64,000 nucleotides of DNA. It comes from Cristatella mucedo (lineage: Eukaryota > Bryozoa > Phylactolaemata > Cristatellidae). Each line of letters opens with the position of its first letter. Within the stretch, counting starts at the first letter, position 1. This document shows, piece by piece, positions 1 to 10,302 of this stretch. The notes below the pieces were generated by a model, which saw only the letters and a list, made by a program, of their open reading frames with translations, was not told where the DNA came from and ran no database searches. The position numbers were made by a program, and so were the translations under genes. Where the stretch lies: positions 5,445,001 to 5,509,000 of the forward strand of contig WPIO01000015.1 of assembly GCA_009760855.2 (NCBI GenBank). The letters are read 5' to 3'.

Positions 1-263
1 GGCATGGAAGAGCCAAGCCGTAGTGGGCCTCGTAGGTCAGCGTACAAACTTTGCTATGCATTCGTTGACCATCCGGCAGCCACACTAGCTCTTTTAGCAA
101 AGGAGACGCGTGGACAAAACTCGAGGACTTGAAAACTAGCCTTGCAGCCATATTCATAGCCAGCTGGAGCGGCCTAGTTGCTTTTCTTTGGTAGCCCAGC
201 CAAAAGGGAATTACAACAATGAAACTGAGACTGAAAAAAGGAGCTATTTAAATTTCTTGCCAT

Positions 264-1065
264 TCACATTGGACGGCAGCTCCTATTCTTAAATAGGGAT
301 CGGACGTGATGGCTAGCTGTAGAAGTAGTCTTCTGAAGAACGCTTTTAAAATGTAAGCAGCTGACGAAAACTACACTTAAATATCGAGTGAGTGACGATG
401 GTCGCACAACAGCATTACCTACTAGAAGAGCAAATATTTCTAACCCAGCCACGCTCTTAGGGTGTCCAATGAGCATCAATTCAGTCTTATAGTCGTTAAG
501 TTTCAAGAAATTTTCCAACATACCGGATCGAATTTCAGCAAAGTTAGCATTCCACTAATCATTTGCTACATCAGATTCTGACGGTTTTAATAACAAATAC
601 AGCTGAGTATCTTCAGCAAAAAGCGATATGGTAATCCAAGGGCTTTAATCACGTTTTCCAAAGGTTGAGTAGAAAGAGAGAACAGCAAGAAACAGAGAAC
701 TGACCCCTGACAGACCCCGAGGGTGACCTGCCTCTTGGGTGAGACCTGACTCCATACGACATGGATTTAGCATGAAAAAACAGGTGCCATTTAAACCACA
801 CCAGTACCTCATCTGATAGACCGATCATGTTTTTTTATCGTTTAAGTTGGACATCGTGATCGATGGTGTCGAAGGCAGGTTATAGATCCAGCAGAGCTAT
901 GGCTATTCCCGTCATCGTAAATGCAAAGAAAGTTGTAACACGGAGTAAAGCAGTTTCAGTAGAGTGCTGCTTCTTGAGCCCAAATATAAAAGTTTCTGAC
1001 ATTTCATTCTTTGCAGTAGGGGCTAGCAAATGCTTGGCAACAATGTTTTTAAGATTCTTTGACAA
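264..1065 (-). pseudogene. Reverse transcriptase domain of LINE-C, broken
   Basis: The peptide at 1065-880 contains HSTETALLRVT followed by an ALLDL segment, which is the conserved LINE RT region leading into the first catalytic aspartate (usually LLDLSAAFDT). About 740-660 gives a weak GSVxGxxxxxxxLF stretch at the place of the usual QGSVLGPLLF block. At 620-600 the frame reads FAEDTQLYL, where active elements have F/YADDTQLY, so the first catalytic Asp of the FADD box is Glu here. At 521-264 the peptide begins LENFLKLNDYKTELMLIG, the standard WMxxNFLKLNxDKTE block. Enzymatically it would have been the target-primed reverse transcriptase of the element; it is now dead because of stops between blocks. 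Confidence 0.82.
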
Positions 1066-1448
1066 AAAAGGAAGAAAGAAAACTGAGGGATAGTTTGCAA
1101 GAACCTCTGTATCTAATCTAGGCTTTCAAAGTATCGGCCTAAAGATTGCCCATTTAACGGACTTGGGTATATACCATTTTCCGAAGAAGCATTACAAATC
1201 TTGGTTATAACTTGGCTAAATTGGTCTGCCAGTTAAGAAAAAAGAGATGAGTGTTCGGAGACTTTATTTTTACTAGACCTTATCAAGGTAGCGATGTCGC
1301 ATGCAGATGCATCAGCAAGTCTTTTAAGGCAGGTCTCAGATTGCGATTCGGTAATTTATTTACTCTGAATGGGTTTTATTGAGGCACGAATATACATAAT
1401 TTCTTCAGTAAGGAAGGCTGAAAATCTTTCAGCTGAGCTGTTAATATC

Positions 1449-2200
1449 TCAGGAATTTGATCTCATAGCATTGGCCAGCATAATCATTTCCGTCTTATAA
1501 ATCTGTTTTGAGTTTGACTGGCATAACTTTAGATTTCTAGTAAAAGCCATGGCTTTTTTAAGCTTCCGGGTGTAAACTCGATGGAAGTCATTGAAATTGA
1601 CCAGTTCTGCATCAGGCAGATTTTTTTTAAAACTGCGGCCAAGGCTGTGCTTAACATGGCGCATCTGTTGAAATTTTTGGTAACTTGAAAGAAACCTCCA
1701 CGACTCTGTACACGGGCAGAATACTGGAGCATGCTTTTCAAGATCACTCCTAAGTTTCCTGTCCACTGCATCACCGAGTTTATCGAGGTTGTTCGTCGAG
1801 TCTGGGCACAGATGAAGAAGACCAGAAAGCTATCTCATTGCGAACAAATTTTAAAATTTAAATTTGTCTTTGTCAAGGCTTTTTAAGTTACGTCCCTGGA
1901 AAGGCTTGACATTACCCTGTAGTTAAAACGGCACAGGAACTGTAAACGAGATGGAGCAACGACAGAGAGAGAGAGTCAGCGGGCACACCGCAAGGTCAGT
2001 GGCGAAGACATCCTTAGTGATCACGAGATCTAGGATACGGCCGCTGACGTGGGTGGTATGATTCACGCGTTGGACCAAACATAATTTCTACAAGACAGTC
2101 AAGAAATAAGCGGACCTGGCTGTGGACAAGGTTGTCAACGTGAGTATTGATTTCTCCAGAAGTCAGTAACGGTTTGTCAAAGACAAATATTTTAGCACGA
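1449..2200 (-). pseudogene. Endonuclease C-terminus and EN-RT linker of LINE-C, broken
   Basis: At 2033-2010 the minus strand encodes LDLVITKD, the well-known end block of the apurinic-like endonuclease of CR1/L2 LINEs (usual form HxLDLVIT). Upstream, about 2165-2060, a peptide with INTHVDN and a later FLDCL resembles the GDFNIHVDN...FLDLL block, but it is in another frame, so there is at least one frameshift. From 1766 to 1449 a 105-residue ORF has the linker pattern with LEKHAPV and later basic residues and tyrosines, where the family usually has LDKHAPL...RAPW. The 105-aa ORF is not an independent gene. Confidence 0.72.
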
Positions 2201-2329
2201 AACTCCTTATGCTAAGCAGGCCCTGTTTTGTGCACCTCCGAGGACACCTCATAAATTGTCACTGTGAAGATAACAGCAGAATACCTATAGGTATCACGGA
2301 GAAGCCAGTAAAGGGCCACACCATGCTTG

Positions 2330-3010
2330 CAGTTATACGAGGCCGCTCTGTATATGCAAATTAAGGACGAATTACAGGAAACTGCTAAATGCTGGCATAG
2401 AAAATAAGTTTTTAATATTTTTTAAATATGGAAAAGTCAGGAGATTGTTATTGACGGAAGTGATCATTGGCATCAGTGAGTTCAATGCTGAGGGAGCATA
2501 CGAACTAACGGTAAGGTCCCAACAAGCTAGAGATTTATATGAGCCTTGGATAAATAGATTCCAAAAAGCGGCAGGTACGATGCGTCGCCTAGTGGCTATG
2601 TTGATTTATTAGGTAGGCAGAAGCCAAAGAATGGAGGGTCCTAAAAGCGAGTGACACAACCTGAACGTCAATGCGATGCTTGACTGGGAGCCAGAGTTGA
2701 TCGGCGAGAAGTGGTTTGATGCATCCACCACGAAGCTAATGGCCGAAAAGCCCAGCTGCAGAATTTTGCTCCAACCGTCAGCGCCTGAGTACGAAGGCTG
2801 GTAGACCAGCAAACAGTGAGTTACAGAAGTCAAAAAGGATGTAAAAATGTATGCACCAATGTAGATGTATTATACTTTTTTTAAATAAGCCCAAATTTAA
2901 CCCATTATATGTAGCTGAAAGTAGGCAGACTTGACCGTGGAGTTGCTGTGGTCGAATAATGAAAGGTTACTTTGGAGCACGAAACCTAGATTTTATGCAA
3001 ATTCAACAGG
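2330..3010 (-). mobile_element. LINE-A 3' fragment, terminal hairpin and tail missing
   Basis: The minus strand matches, block by block, the LINE-A copies at 22.9-23.6 kb and 52.3-53.1 kb. It has the RT thumb phrase with SNLSLFDHSNSTVKSAYFQL (about 3000-2920), then the LQLGFSA...NHFSPI region, and the block that in other copies reads NSLxIPxTxxKSFGDRxFSLYAPRAWNS. It ends near 2330 without the 3' hairpin seen elsewhere. The 74-aa ORF at 2833-2609 is part of it. Many substitutions and stops make it an old copy. Confidence 0.7.
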
Positions 3011-4090
3011 ACGTACGCCGGAAGAGGCAATTTTGAGCGTCAGCCTTTCCAATTTCTGATCACTCTAGATTTTCCCATTACTAGTAAGTTGGTTTTACGA
3101 TCATTGCATTTAAGAGAGCTTGCTGCCATCCATTTTAGGACCATGAAACCGTGTTCTACACCGAGGGACTTCCCTGAAGTCGAGGCATCCATTTAGAATT
3201 CGTAAAATGAGCCTGCATCACAAGTCAACGCGGGGCATTTGGTATTCAATACGGTCGTCTCCCAGAGATGAGTTTGGGGCTCTTTTAATTTGAGCGGCAA
3301 TGTCTTCTCTCGATAGCGGGGACATCAGGTTAGACGGTTGAGCCTATTGAGAAGGGACGGTCCGGGTGAGTTGAGTGTGAAGTTGGTCATCGTCAATTGG
3401 ACAGGCCTGTGACTTGGCATCCCAGTTTGAGGGGCAGGCTGATTTTACACCGGTGAAGTACGTTGGCTTCGGCAGCAGGGTCTTGCGAAAGGCCTGGGAG
3501 CTGTAGGGCACGTAGAGGCGTTACAGATGTGTTCGCACCTCACATCCCATGGCAGCGAAGCGCTGGCTGCAGAGCCGTTAGGTTGAAACGGCCGAGGCTT
3601 CACGAGAGTGGCGGTGCCTTTGCTCATGATCCTTGACCATGCATTAGGTAAACGACAACCAGTCGTCAGTTAGGAGGAGGACAGAGGCCACGAAGCCATG
3701 CCAGTCGTTCTCCCACATGCTTTCCAGTACATGGGGCAGCCATAGCTCAAAAAACTCGCGAGGCGAGCATGGAGCATCTGTAGGATTTGGGAGCAGCTGT
3801 TCCGTAGGCTGAGGTACAAACGTCGGTGAGGCATAGGCACCGAGATCGGGTGAGTGTTATAAGATGGAGTGGCACGCGGAGCAATTCGAAAAGCGGCCGT
3901 CGACAACGATCGAGGGAGGTCGGGGCGCTTACTGAGTAAAGCTAGATGCCAGGGGAGGGGGTGGTGCCTGTTACAAAGGTCTTTGCTGATTAACACCGCG
4001 GATGAACAGACGAAAGGATGGCAGAGCGAGCATCGGAAGAAGAGCGTGGACTTGTGTTTACGAGCAAGGTGCGAGGATAATGACTGTAGC
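3011..4090. other. No recognisable gene; one 147-aa minus ORF
   Basis: The left part may continue the LINE-A fragment but carries no motif I can name. A 147-residue minus-strand ORF (4113-3670) is rich in Ser, Leu, Arg and His. Its first residues already run into the GA/CT microsatellite, and it shows no domain. I treat it as a chance ORF. Confidence 0.4.
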
Positions 4091-4094
4091 TGGG

Positions 4095-4172
4095 TAGAGA
4101 GAGAGACACACACACACAGAGAGACAGCAGACAGAGATAGAGAGACAGAGAGAGACAGAGAGACAGAGAGAC

Positions 4173-4257
<85 letters not shown>

Positions 4258-4288
4258 GAGGGAGGGAGGGAGGGAGAGAGAAATAGAG
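4095..4288. repeat. (GA)n/(GACA)n microsatellite
   Basis: An uninterrupted GA-rich tract: a short CA run, then GAGACA units, then pure GA of about 65 bp, then GGGA units. It creates spurious Arg/Glu-rich ORFs on the plus strand and Ser/Leu-rich ORFs on the minus strand. Confidence 0.97.
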
Positions 4289-5880
4289 AGTGAAACACCA
4301 GCCGCATAGCCTAATTACCAACCTCTACTCCTGTGCATGTTTACCGGTCGCCTAGTCAGATTTGGTGAAATGCGAATTGTTTGCGATTCGGTAGGATCTG
4401 ATGTTGGGGCCGGGTTAGGGGTGTGATGTAGAGTCACGTCCTGTTTACCTTCTCTGGTAGCTTTCACTTTAGATTGGCTAATATCACCCAGACTATTCAC
4501 TTTCGCTCGCCGAAACCGGAAGCTGCATCATCTCGAAGCCGAGCTGCAGGCTTGCTCTGGTGCGCTGTCAGTTATTTCTCGCTTGTCGTGCAGAGGCCGC
4601 GTGATAAGTCCCAGCCTCTACCAGCTTCCGGAAATGGAGCGACAATGGGTCACAGAGAAGATTGATGTCCCCAGCCACCGCTGATGCTGCCGAAACCGCC
4701 CCAGCCGCCATGCTGCCGGCGCCACCGTCGTGGAAATTAGAATGGCCCGTCCTTAACTTTCCGCCTTTCTCTTTTTCGGCGGGCATCTCTTGCGAGCCGG
4801 AGAGCCGTCCGGTGCAAGGCGGAGAACACCGGAGTACCCCAACGGCTCTGACCGTTCACAGCGTCTTGTGCTATTCCGTAATCCCTCTACCAACACCCCC
4901 CCCCGATAACCTCTGCTCCTTACACGTGGATGAAGATGACTATTAGCCGACGATCGGCGGGGAGGGGCGGACTGGGCAGGCGATATCTCGCGAAGCCCCT
5001 CCCATGCGGGTCGCACACTGGGCGGTTTTGAAAAGCGCACGAGTCAGCTGCGGTCAGCGGCTATTGGCCAGTGTGAAGACGCACAGAGATCATTCTTCGG
5101 ACGGAGATCAAGCTCATGCAGGATCTCGTGTCCGGGCAGACATCACGAGGCTAGCTATAATGAACTAGCGAGTGCGACCAGCCTTGGTGGATTGCTTGAA
5201 AACAAATCACACAGGTTCGCGACGTTGACGAGAAAAAACAATCGAGCGACGCCACTTCTGCAGTTACACGAGATGAACTTCCCGCTGTCGTTTGGCTACC
5301 GCTGTTGCTGCTGCTTCGTGTGTAAGCGAAAATCGTCGGCTGCCTGGTCCACCCCCTCGCCGTGCTAGCATGCTCCCGCGTGCTTTCCCTCAGGCACCCC
5401 GCTCGCCGCCTGGCCGGTCCTAGCGTTTGCAAGCGATGGTGAATTCAAACTTCCGAGCGGGATGGGCAAAAAGACGCACATCGCACCAGCGCCGACGCCC
5501 GTACGCTCGCGCGACATGCTGTGACTGTGCTGGTGTCATTCTGGGGGCTTAGTTCTGCTCGCCAACTGCATCCCGTGCTCGAGCGATGCCCTCGCATTGT
5601 CTTCGTCGTCTTATCTGACCGCTCACTGGGCCGCCGACGCCGAGGACCTCTCGCATCTCGCCTCTTACGCCGCCTACGGCGCCAATCAGGCGCTCTAGTC
5701 TTACGTGAGTCTTGCCAAGAGCGTTCCGGTGGCCGGCCGTCGTCGCTTTCGCTCTCGCCGCAACAGCGCGAGAAATCGCGCGGAGAGCACGCCTCTCGGC
5801 CAGCGAGCGTCTGGGGGAGCGATGGCTAATGGTGTCCTTATCTCGCCGCTGATGCTCGCGACTCCCTTGCAGCTGTACAT
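4289..5880. other. GC-rising region without a supported gene
   Basis: GC content climbs across this stretch and several ORFs of 60-100 aa overlap on both strands (for example plus 4662-4946 and minus 5432-5151). None shows a known domain or coherent exon borders. A candidate splice acceptor (pyrimidine run then TTGCAG) lies at about 5870. It could be the 5' flank of the gene candidate that follows. Confidence 0.4.
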
Positions 5881-5927
5881 GATACGAAGCAGCCACTTCG
5901 GACGAAGAATCGCGACTTGGCTGGCAG

Positions 5928-6888
5928 ACACGAGGGGTGACGAGAGTCTCTGGGCTCTTCGCGCTGGCCGTGCCCGCGTACGTGCCCACCGTCGACCAAA
6001 CCTACGCCTCCGACTGTGCCGTCGACGGCTCGCAGCTCGCGCCGGCCGACTTTCGGGTGAGACCGGCCATCGGTACGCGGCAGCTCCACCCGTGCCGAGC
6101 TCAGCCCGCCGCGCCCCGCCCCACCCGATGTCGCCGGCCCACAGGGGGGGGGGGCGGGGCGATAGCCTGAGTCCGACCGCTCCATAAGATGCGACTGCGA
6201 GTGAAGTCATCGAGTCTCCCGCGACTTCGAGCGACGACGTGCGAGCACTTTTCCTTTTCCTTCCGCAGAGGTGTCTGTGCGGCATGCGGGCAGCCATAGG
6301 CCAGTTTCGCTACAGCCTTCGAAACCTGACAGCGCTGGCACGAGCTGGGAGTCTCGTAGCCAGTAGCGACGCCAGCCCCGCACCCGGTGGCTTCGCTGAG
6401 CCGGACGACGAGCTCTGCCGCACCGCGACAGCTGCTGCGAGCAGCGTCGGCAGCAGCAGCACTTCCGGCTACTGCATCGTGCTGCAGGCGGCCAGAGCGC
6501 TGCGAGAGCTCGACACCAAGCTGATGACCTCGGTGAGTGCTGGCTGACCTCGGTAAGCGCCCATCCGGTGAAGGCGCCGGTGGACAGCATGTCGCCGTTT
6601 GGCCTTGTCGGCTCACGGCCAGGAGCGGGCCAGCAGCCGCCGCCACGGCCGCGTCGCACGCACCCCTCTTCCCGCAGAGGTTGTGAGCTGTGAGCGCCAT
6701 TGCCTCTTTCGACGTAGCTACGGTTGACCAGGGCGTCGAACTGCACGAACGGCACCCAGCTGCCTCCGGGCCAGACGTGGCGGCACCCGCAGGCATTCAA
6801 GGCGTCCCTCTACGCCGCCGTGCTGCACAACCTGCAGGGTCAGCTGCTTAGCGTGCTGAGCAGCTTTGCCGCTTACCGTGGCCACTAG
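5928..6888 (+). CDS. Weak multi-exon gene candidate, product unknown
   Basis: Three open segments can be joined through consensus GT-AG sites without leaving phase 0. Segment 1 ends at 6056 before GTGAGA. Segment 2 is 6269-6532 (88 codons), preceded by a pyrimidine-rich TTCCGCAG and followed by GTGAGT. Segment 3 is 6718-6888, following a TAG acceptor and ending in a stop. Segment 1 has a hydrophobic run (SGLFALAVPAYV) followed by a Cys-containing stretch, which could suggest a secreted or membrane protein, but no ATG is placed. Segment 2 is Ala/Ser-rich with four cysteines. Segment 3 has an amphipathic Leu/Ala helix near its end (LYAAVLHNLQGQLLSVLSSF). No family is recognised. Long minus ORFs (6796-6101, 6800-6207) compete, so coding status is uncertain. 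Confidence 0.3.
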
Positions 6889-7815
6889 TATCGACGTAAT
6901 CGTCGACCGAAGCACGACGTCGAAGCAAAGGCAGTTGACCCCTCGCACCCAGCTGGCTCGTGCCGTCAATATGCGAGTGAGCCAACTTCGGCGGTGCACC
7001 AGCACGCCAGCCAAAGTTCGCTCGCCCGGCCAGTGTTTTCTCGTTAACGACCCTGTTCTGATCGTTCGAGCCGTCGCCGTCTTAGCTTCGATGCTACGGC
7101 GAAATCCTCGGGTAGCCGGGCGCGCCAGAAGCGATGCCCGCGTTCGGCGAGTGGCGGCCGCAGCCGCTTGCCCGACTCTGGTCCGCGCGCTCGCGCGCCC
7201 ACTATCCATGACTGCACTAAGCTCGACGCGTTATTTTTCATTTTGCCGATATGCGGCGGCCCGGAGCAGCGGGCTGCCTCTATGAACGCTACATAGCAGG
7301 AGGCCTAAGCGTATATTCCTTCATCACCGCGACCCTTGACCCGAACATCCTCACCTACTGTTGCTCTGCATTCTACAAGGAAGTCCTTCTTCGCAGGGAA
7401 TTTACCAGTAGACGAAGCTCTGAAATAAAAATGAAACGTTACTAACTGGAATTCCTGCGCTACTGTTCAAACTGTGGCAGTGTCTGGCAACAGCGCCCGC
7501 ATCGAGGATGGTCGCGAAAGGCAGTGTGTTTTTGCGTGCTGTCGAGCACGATACGATTCGCTTTTCTGGCGCTACGCTCCGTGGTGAAGTCCGGTATTTT
7601 AGCATCCAGTTTTTTTCAATTTCAACTACGATTATGCACTTTTGAGCTACACATTCTAACAAATAAAATTATCTCCCCCTTTTTATGCTCACAATCGCTG
7701 TAAAGCGTAGCATTGTAGTTTGGTTGCCGTCGCGAAAAGCACAGAACGCCAGCCGGTGACCAATACCACCAGGTTATTTTACTACACACGAAGCAAAGGA
7801 AAGCACGTCTTCTCT
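6889..7815. other. GC-rich then AT-rich spacer, nothing recognised
   Basis: GC-rich sequence continues to about 7250 with overlapping ORFs on both strands (plus 6866-7285, minus 7209-6718). Composition then becomes AT-rich. No domain, repeat family or RNA gene is recognised. Confidence 0.35.
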
Positions 7816-7818
7816 GTC

Positions 7819-7819
<1 letters not shown>

Positions 7820-7859
<40 letters not shown>

Positions 7860-7862
7860 ACT
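7820..7862. repeat. (CT)n microsatellite
   Basis: A pure CT run of about 35 bp, with small interruptions at the right end. Confidence 0.95.
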
Positions 7863-8309
7863 CGAGTCCCTCTCCTCGACCACGAATGTACATCTGCTTG
7901 CCCAGATTATGAATACAACATTTGTTCACGGGCATGTCCCGATGAAACACCGAACAACTGTTCAATGGCGGGTTAGAAGAAAAAATACCGTCCTGTGACA
8001 GAGCTACGTCGGAAGCGGTGCAGCATTAAAGCCGCGGCATCATCAGAACCCTGGTGCACGACGGCAATAGAATTGCAAGCTATTTCTTGGAATGGAGCCG
8101 AGGAGTGGAGGAATATGACTACTATCATGGCACCGAGCGCTCAATGTAAACATGACATCCGCCGGTGACTGCGACAAGCTTAAGGACTAACTATCAAGCT
8201 TAGCTTACCATTGCGGTAGGTTCCGACCTTAACAGAGCCCAAGTGGAGGAATAGGCCAGAGTGGAAGGATCTCTCTTACTCTTTCTCCAGAATTCAGCAT
8301 GCTGCCCCC

Positions 8310-8379
8310 TCTCTCTCTCTGTCTCTGTCTCTCTGTCTCTGTCTCTGTCTCTGTCTCTGTCTCTGTCTCTGTCTCTGTC

Positions 8380-8439
<60 letters not shown>

Positions 8440-8520
8440 TCCGTCTCTCCGTCTCTCCATCTCTCCGTCTCTCCGTCTCTGAGAGACTCTCCGTCTCTCT
8501 GAGTCTCTTTGTCTCTTGGA
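8310..8520. repeat. Compound (CT)n / (CTCTGT)n / (CTGT)n / (CTCCGT)n microsatellite
   Basis: CT repeats pass into a hexanucleotide CTCTGT block, then CTGT units, CT again, and finally CTCCGTCT and CTCCAT variants. Ser/Leu/Val-rich ORFs over it (plus 8261-8482 and 8299-8502) are repeat translations. Confidence 0.95.
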
Positions 8521-8972
8521 GACGTTGGCGATGTGCCTCGCTCTTTCTTCAACGCGGAATAAGCCAAGACCCGTTTGACAAATTGGTGGTGCAGCGAATG
8601 CTCGCTCAAATGCCACGTTTACGCACGTAGGTCATCCGGCGGCGCTGCTAGCCAGATCCGCTTGCATCACGCCGAGCTCGTACCCATCGGCCCTGTGCCA
8701 CTCGCCGCTTCGTGCTTGCAAACGTCACTAGTTAAGCTATCGCAAATCGCTGTGCTCTCTGCGATGGCGCGGCGGAGGCGGCATGGCGGCAGCAGCAGCA
8801 GGTACGAACGGCAGAGCGCTTGAGCGCGCGCGCGCTTCGCGAGAGCCCGCCACGAGCAGCGAGCAAACGAACCACAGCGCGCGCCGAAGCAGCGAGTGTC
8901 GCGAGTCACGTTCGGTAGTGCTGAGGCGCCGGCTCGTAGGCTTGCAATTGGACCCCGCGCGGGAGGTTCTGC
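8521..8972. other. GC-rich spacer, nothing recognised
   Basis: This stretch contains CGCGCG-rich sequence around 8820-8890 and short ORFs on both strands. No domain is visible. If the gypsy-like element to the right once extended through the LINE, its RT would be expected here on the minus strand, but I cannot see RT motifs. Confidence 0.35.
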
Positions 8973-9442
8973 GAGCCTATCTCTAAGATGCCCTGCCCAT
9001 CATGCCAAGCATCGTACTGCCCTCTTTCGGAATCCAACAGTCTACAAATACCTCTGAAAAACCCCAAATCCTTTGGAGACCGTGTATTTAGTTTGTATGC
9101 TCCCAAAGCCTGGAACTCCCACCCGACCTGGCGTAAGAACATCCTCTGACCTGACCACATTTTAAAAGAACTTAAAAACACACCTATTTAGGACAGCATT
9201 TAGTGGGTCCCTGTGATTCGTCCTTGATGTGCTTATGCGTGCTAACACTGTGCATGGTGCCACGAACCACATTTGCATGCTGACCCTGTGCATATCAACA
9301 CTAACATTGTTATTCATTTTGTTTGTTTTTCAAGCATGATTTTACTTAGCATTCAATTGCATTTCTCTTTGCATGTAAAGCGCGTAGAAAGAGATTAAGT
9401 TATCTGAGGGCGCTTGATCAAGTACATTATTAATATTATTAT
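8973..9442 (+). mobile_element. LINE-A 3' end (5'-truncated)
   Basis: It starts with the AGCCTATCTCTAAGAT block of LINE-A, then the region encoding the SFGDRxFSLYAPKAWNS motif (about 9070-9120) and the 3' UTR with repeated GTGCATG...CTGACCCTGTGCAT phrases. It ends in the terminal hairpin (AAGCGCGTAGAAAGAGATTAAG... paired with ...GAGGGCGCTT) and an ATT-rich tail at about 9420-9442. Immediately to its right begins minus-strand gypsy-like protease sequence. Confidence 0.88.
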
Positions 9443-9735
9443 CCACTTGCACGGTTCCATGCCCATAGTCGTAGGTGAGCGGCGGCAGGGAGTCAAGAAA
9501 GTTAGTTCCCAGCAGCAGCCGCTGGCGATACTCAGCGGTGACATACAATTGGTGCTCGCAGGTGATATGTCCTACTTGCACGCTCGCTGTCACGGCTCTT
9601 ATAATAGATAGGGAGGGACCCATGGTACTGGAAGCCCGAACTGACTCTATCGACAAAGGATGGCACCGCTGGCGGACGAAAGAAACTGCTATCAGTGACA
9701 TATTCGCACTGCGTTCCAAAGTCCGGTAACCAGCA
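9443..9735 (-). pseudogene. Retropepsin-like protease C-terminal part of a Ty3/gypsy-like element
   Basis: The minus ORF 9719-9342 contains a phrase running VQVGHITCEHQLYVT followed about 8 residues later by LLLGTNFLDSL and then TYDYGHGTVQV. This is the second half of a retropepsin fold: a beta strand, then the LLGxDFL motif, then a final strand. The N-terminal DTG active-site motif is not seen in the same frame; sequence between here and gag (9735-10290) reads in several frames. Reverse transcriptase and integrase are absent because LINE-A sequence starts exactly where they should follow. Confidence 0.6.
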
Positions 9736-10295
9736 CACCATTCCCCATCACCGGTACAACAGTGTGTTGGGGATCGACACCGGTGCCCACGACTTCCGAC
9801 CTCATCAGCGCTGGCGGTAGTCGCTCCTGTTTCGGCAGGGCCAATCGAGCGTTGTGGAAGCCGTAGCCGTGAAGGCAGAAACCGTTCTCAGAGGCCTGGT
9901 ACGTACTGGGATCGGAATGGGTGCCAGTCGAGGGCAAAGGTGCCACCCAGCCAAACATGGCCCACGTACCCACTCGGATCAAGAGAACTGGGCGGCACTG
10001 ACCCGAAAGATCGTCCCTCTAGTGTGGCCATGAACTCTCGTGACTGGGGTGTTCTGGCCAGTGCTCTCAGTGGCTTCGATAAGCCGACCCTTACTGGGAC
10101 GTTCTGCCGAGTCCTGCGTCCACCCATCTATCCCTGTAGCCCATGGCAGCCTGCACCCGGTAGTCGGGCCGCCGTCTGTTCTGTGCGAACGGCCTACCTC
10201 ACGGCTCATACGACTGCTTTATGGTGGGTTCGAAGGTTCCCTTCTGCCCCTCGGCAAGCAGGTCACACACTTTTGGACATTTGCCCGGCCAATGC
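9736..10295 (-). pseudogene. Gag-protease junction region of the gypsy-like element, scrambled
   Basis: Minus-strand ORFs in all three frames (9982-9692, 10127-9888, 10209-9979) overlap here. The position between gag and protease suggests it once held the nucleocapsid zinc knuckle and the protease N-terminus. A Cys-containing peptide near 10290-10240 could be a ruined zinc knuckle, but the CxxCxxxxHxxxxC spacing is not intact. No confident domain call is possible. Confidence 0.35.
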
Positions 10296-10302
10296 ATCCT
10301 CC

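Larger units (their letters stand above)
1..2240 (-). mobile_element. LINE-C: degenerate CR1/L2-like non-LTR retrotransposon (EN and RT remnants)
   Basis: Read right to left, this stretch keeps the order of a CR1/L2-type LINE ORF2. The C-terminal endonuclease comes first (about 2200-1975), then the EN-RT linker (1766-1449), reverse-transcriptase fingers and palm (1065-560), thumb (521-264), and the C-terminal region typical of this clade (about 120-1, resembling the usual L-x-WLP-x-x-QR motif). Several stops and frame changes separate the pieces, so no intact protein can be made. The element runs off the left edge, so its 3' end and tail are unseen. Assignment to the CR1/L2/Rex1 group is by motif only; the exact clade is not resolved. 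Confidence 0.8.

Noticed and set aside
3869-4321. Arg/Glu-rich and Ser/Leu-rich ORFs up to 146 aa
   Set aside because: Mostly (GA)n microsatellite read in different frames.
5549-6800. Long minus ORFs (146-231 aa) in the GC-rich island
   Set aside because: High GC removes stops in all frames; the ORFs overlap each other, are Arg/Ala/Pro-rich and show no domain. A short peptide at 6790-6720 looks protein-like, but there is no exon structure around it.
8261-8502. Ser/Leu and Ser/Val repeat ORFs
   Set aside because: Translations of the CT/CTGT microsatellite.
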